NCBI RefSeq assembly: GCF_009911265.1
Contig: NZ_QXXA01000001.1
Span: forward strand, 124,001-188,000
Length of the DNA: 64,000 nucleotides
Reading direction: 5' to 3'
DNA from: Senegalia massiliensis
Lineage (GTDB): Bacteria > Bacillota > Clostridia > Tissierellales > SIT17
Shown: piece after piece, positions 63,572-64,000 of the stretch
How positions within the stretch are numbered: position 1 is the stretch's first letter
Layout: every line of letters begins with the position of its first letter
Position numbers and translations under genes: made by a program
The notes under the pieces: generated by a model
What the model saw: only the letters and a program-made list of their open reading frames with translations
Databases searched by the model: none
What the model was told of the DNA's origin: nothing

Positions 63572-64000
63572 ATGATACCAACACCACATATTGAAGCAAA
63601 AAATAAGAATGAAATTGCAAAAACTGTTTTGATGCCAGGGGATCCCTTGAGAGCAAAGTTTATAGCAGATACATTTTTAGAAGATGTAAAGCAGTTTAAT
63701 GGAGTACGAAATGTTTTGGGATATACTGGTACTTACAAAGGAAGAAGAATTTCCGTTATGGCAAGTGGCATGGGGATGCCTAGTATAGGGATTTACTCCT
63801 ATGAGCTTTATAAATTTTATGATGTAGAAAATATTATTCGAATTGGATCTTGTGGAGGTTATACTCCAGATGTAAAATTATATGATGTAATATTAGCAAA
63901 GGATGCTTGGAGTGAATCTAGTTATGCTAAAGTACAAGGTGGTTATGAAAGTGACACTATTGAAGGTACTCCAGAATTAAACCAGCGTCTTGTAAAGTAT
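63572..64000 (+). CDS. deoD: Purine nucleoside phosphorylase DeoD-type (3' partial)
   Basis: Cleaves purine nucleosides with phosphate to base and (deoxy)ribose-1-phosphate. The first 143 codons are present and run off the window. Visible motifs are IPTPHIEAKNKNEIAKTVLM, the phosphate-binding PGDPLRAKFIA and GMGMPSIGIYSYEL, and IIRIGSCGGYTP. This is the hexameric DeoD type. ATG 63572 follows AAAGGAG. It fits salvage of nucleosides imported by the transporter at the window's start, although the loci are 62 kb apart. Confidence 0.93.
   Translation, partial: MIPTPHIEAKNKNEIAKTVLMPGDPLRAKFIADTFLEDVKQFNGVRNVLGYTGTYKGRRISVMASGMGMPSIGIYSYELYKFYDVENIIRIGSCGGYTPDVKLYDVILAKDAWSESSYAKVQGGYESDTIEGTPELNQRLVKY

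Overview
The window is AT-rich DNA from a low-GC, Gram-positive anaerobe, most likely a member of the Clostridia (a Tissierellales- or Clostridium-like lineage; the exact genus is a guess). Evidence: the gene order rpoN-cggR-gap-pgk-tpiA-gpmI-eno-secG-hppA-rnr-smpB-ssrA, Firmicutes-style AAGGAGG ribosome binding sites, a T-box leader, an ANTAR-controlled glnA, and an [FeFe]-hydrogenase operon with a possible Rex site.

Layout. 1-2 kb: the end of a nucleoside ABC importer (two permeases). 2-10.6 kb: sigma-54 and a complete lower-glycolysis operon led by its regulator CggR, with a recognisable promoter and operator. 10.7-17.7 kb: secG, a K+-dependent membrane pyrophosphatase, RNase R, a short UvrC-like GIY-YIG nuclease, smpB and its partner tmRNA. 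The tmRNA gene is interrupted in its T-loop by a 275-nt group I intron, the most striking feature here. 17.7-23 kb: accessory DNA with an HTH/membrane-protein operon, a lipoprotein, an aromatic-acid-exporter-like protein, small membrane proteins, a 67-bp dispersed repeat and several small genes broken right at their starts. 23-28 kb: a four-gene hydrogenase operon (2Fe-2S ferredoxin, PAS sensory hydrogenase, SpoIIE phosphatase, group-B-like hydrogenase). 28-35.5 kb: a SleB-type hydrolase, a dicarboxylate symporter, a DUF975 protein, glnA with its ANTAR regulator and leader, a UPF0316 protein and a phosphosugar mutase. 35.6-41.5 kb: a Bacillus-type pyruvate dehydrogenase operon converging on a lipoate ligase that could charge its E2 subunit. 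41.5-44.1 kb: T-box-controlled asnS and a small alarmone synthetase. 44.1-47.7 kb: an ABC permease/ATPase pair flanked by two copies of one palindromic terminator. 47.7-54.8 kb: a compact minus-strand operon of a 1,624-residue multidomain protein (HD, helical repeats, NadD-like nucleotidyltransferase, possible GNAT, PRTase-like), an LDH/MDH-like protein and a flavodoxin-fold protein; this is the best candidate for an undescribed system. 55-64 kb: a mosaic of single genes (VOC, creatininase, DUF2785, APH-like kinase, metallopeptidase, serine hydrolase, start of deoD) mixed with decayed ones.

How the genes work together. The core is central metabolism: triose phosphate to phosphoenolpyruvate, pyruvate to acetyl-CoA by a lipoate-dependent complex, hydrogen metabolism under likely redox control, ion pumping by pyrophosphate, and glutamine synthesis under RNA-level control. 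SmpB and tmRNA rescue stalled ribosomes together with RNase R. Long palindromic terminators that overlap stop codons are used throughout. The regions at 18-23 kb and 55-62 kb are in gene decay. All calls come from reading the sequence; no database search was run.
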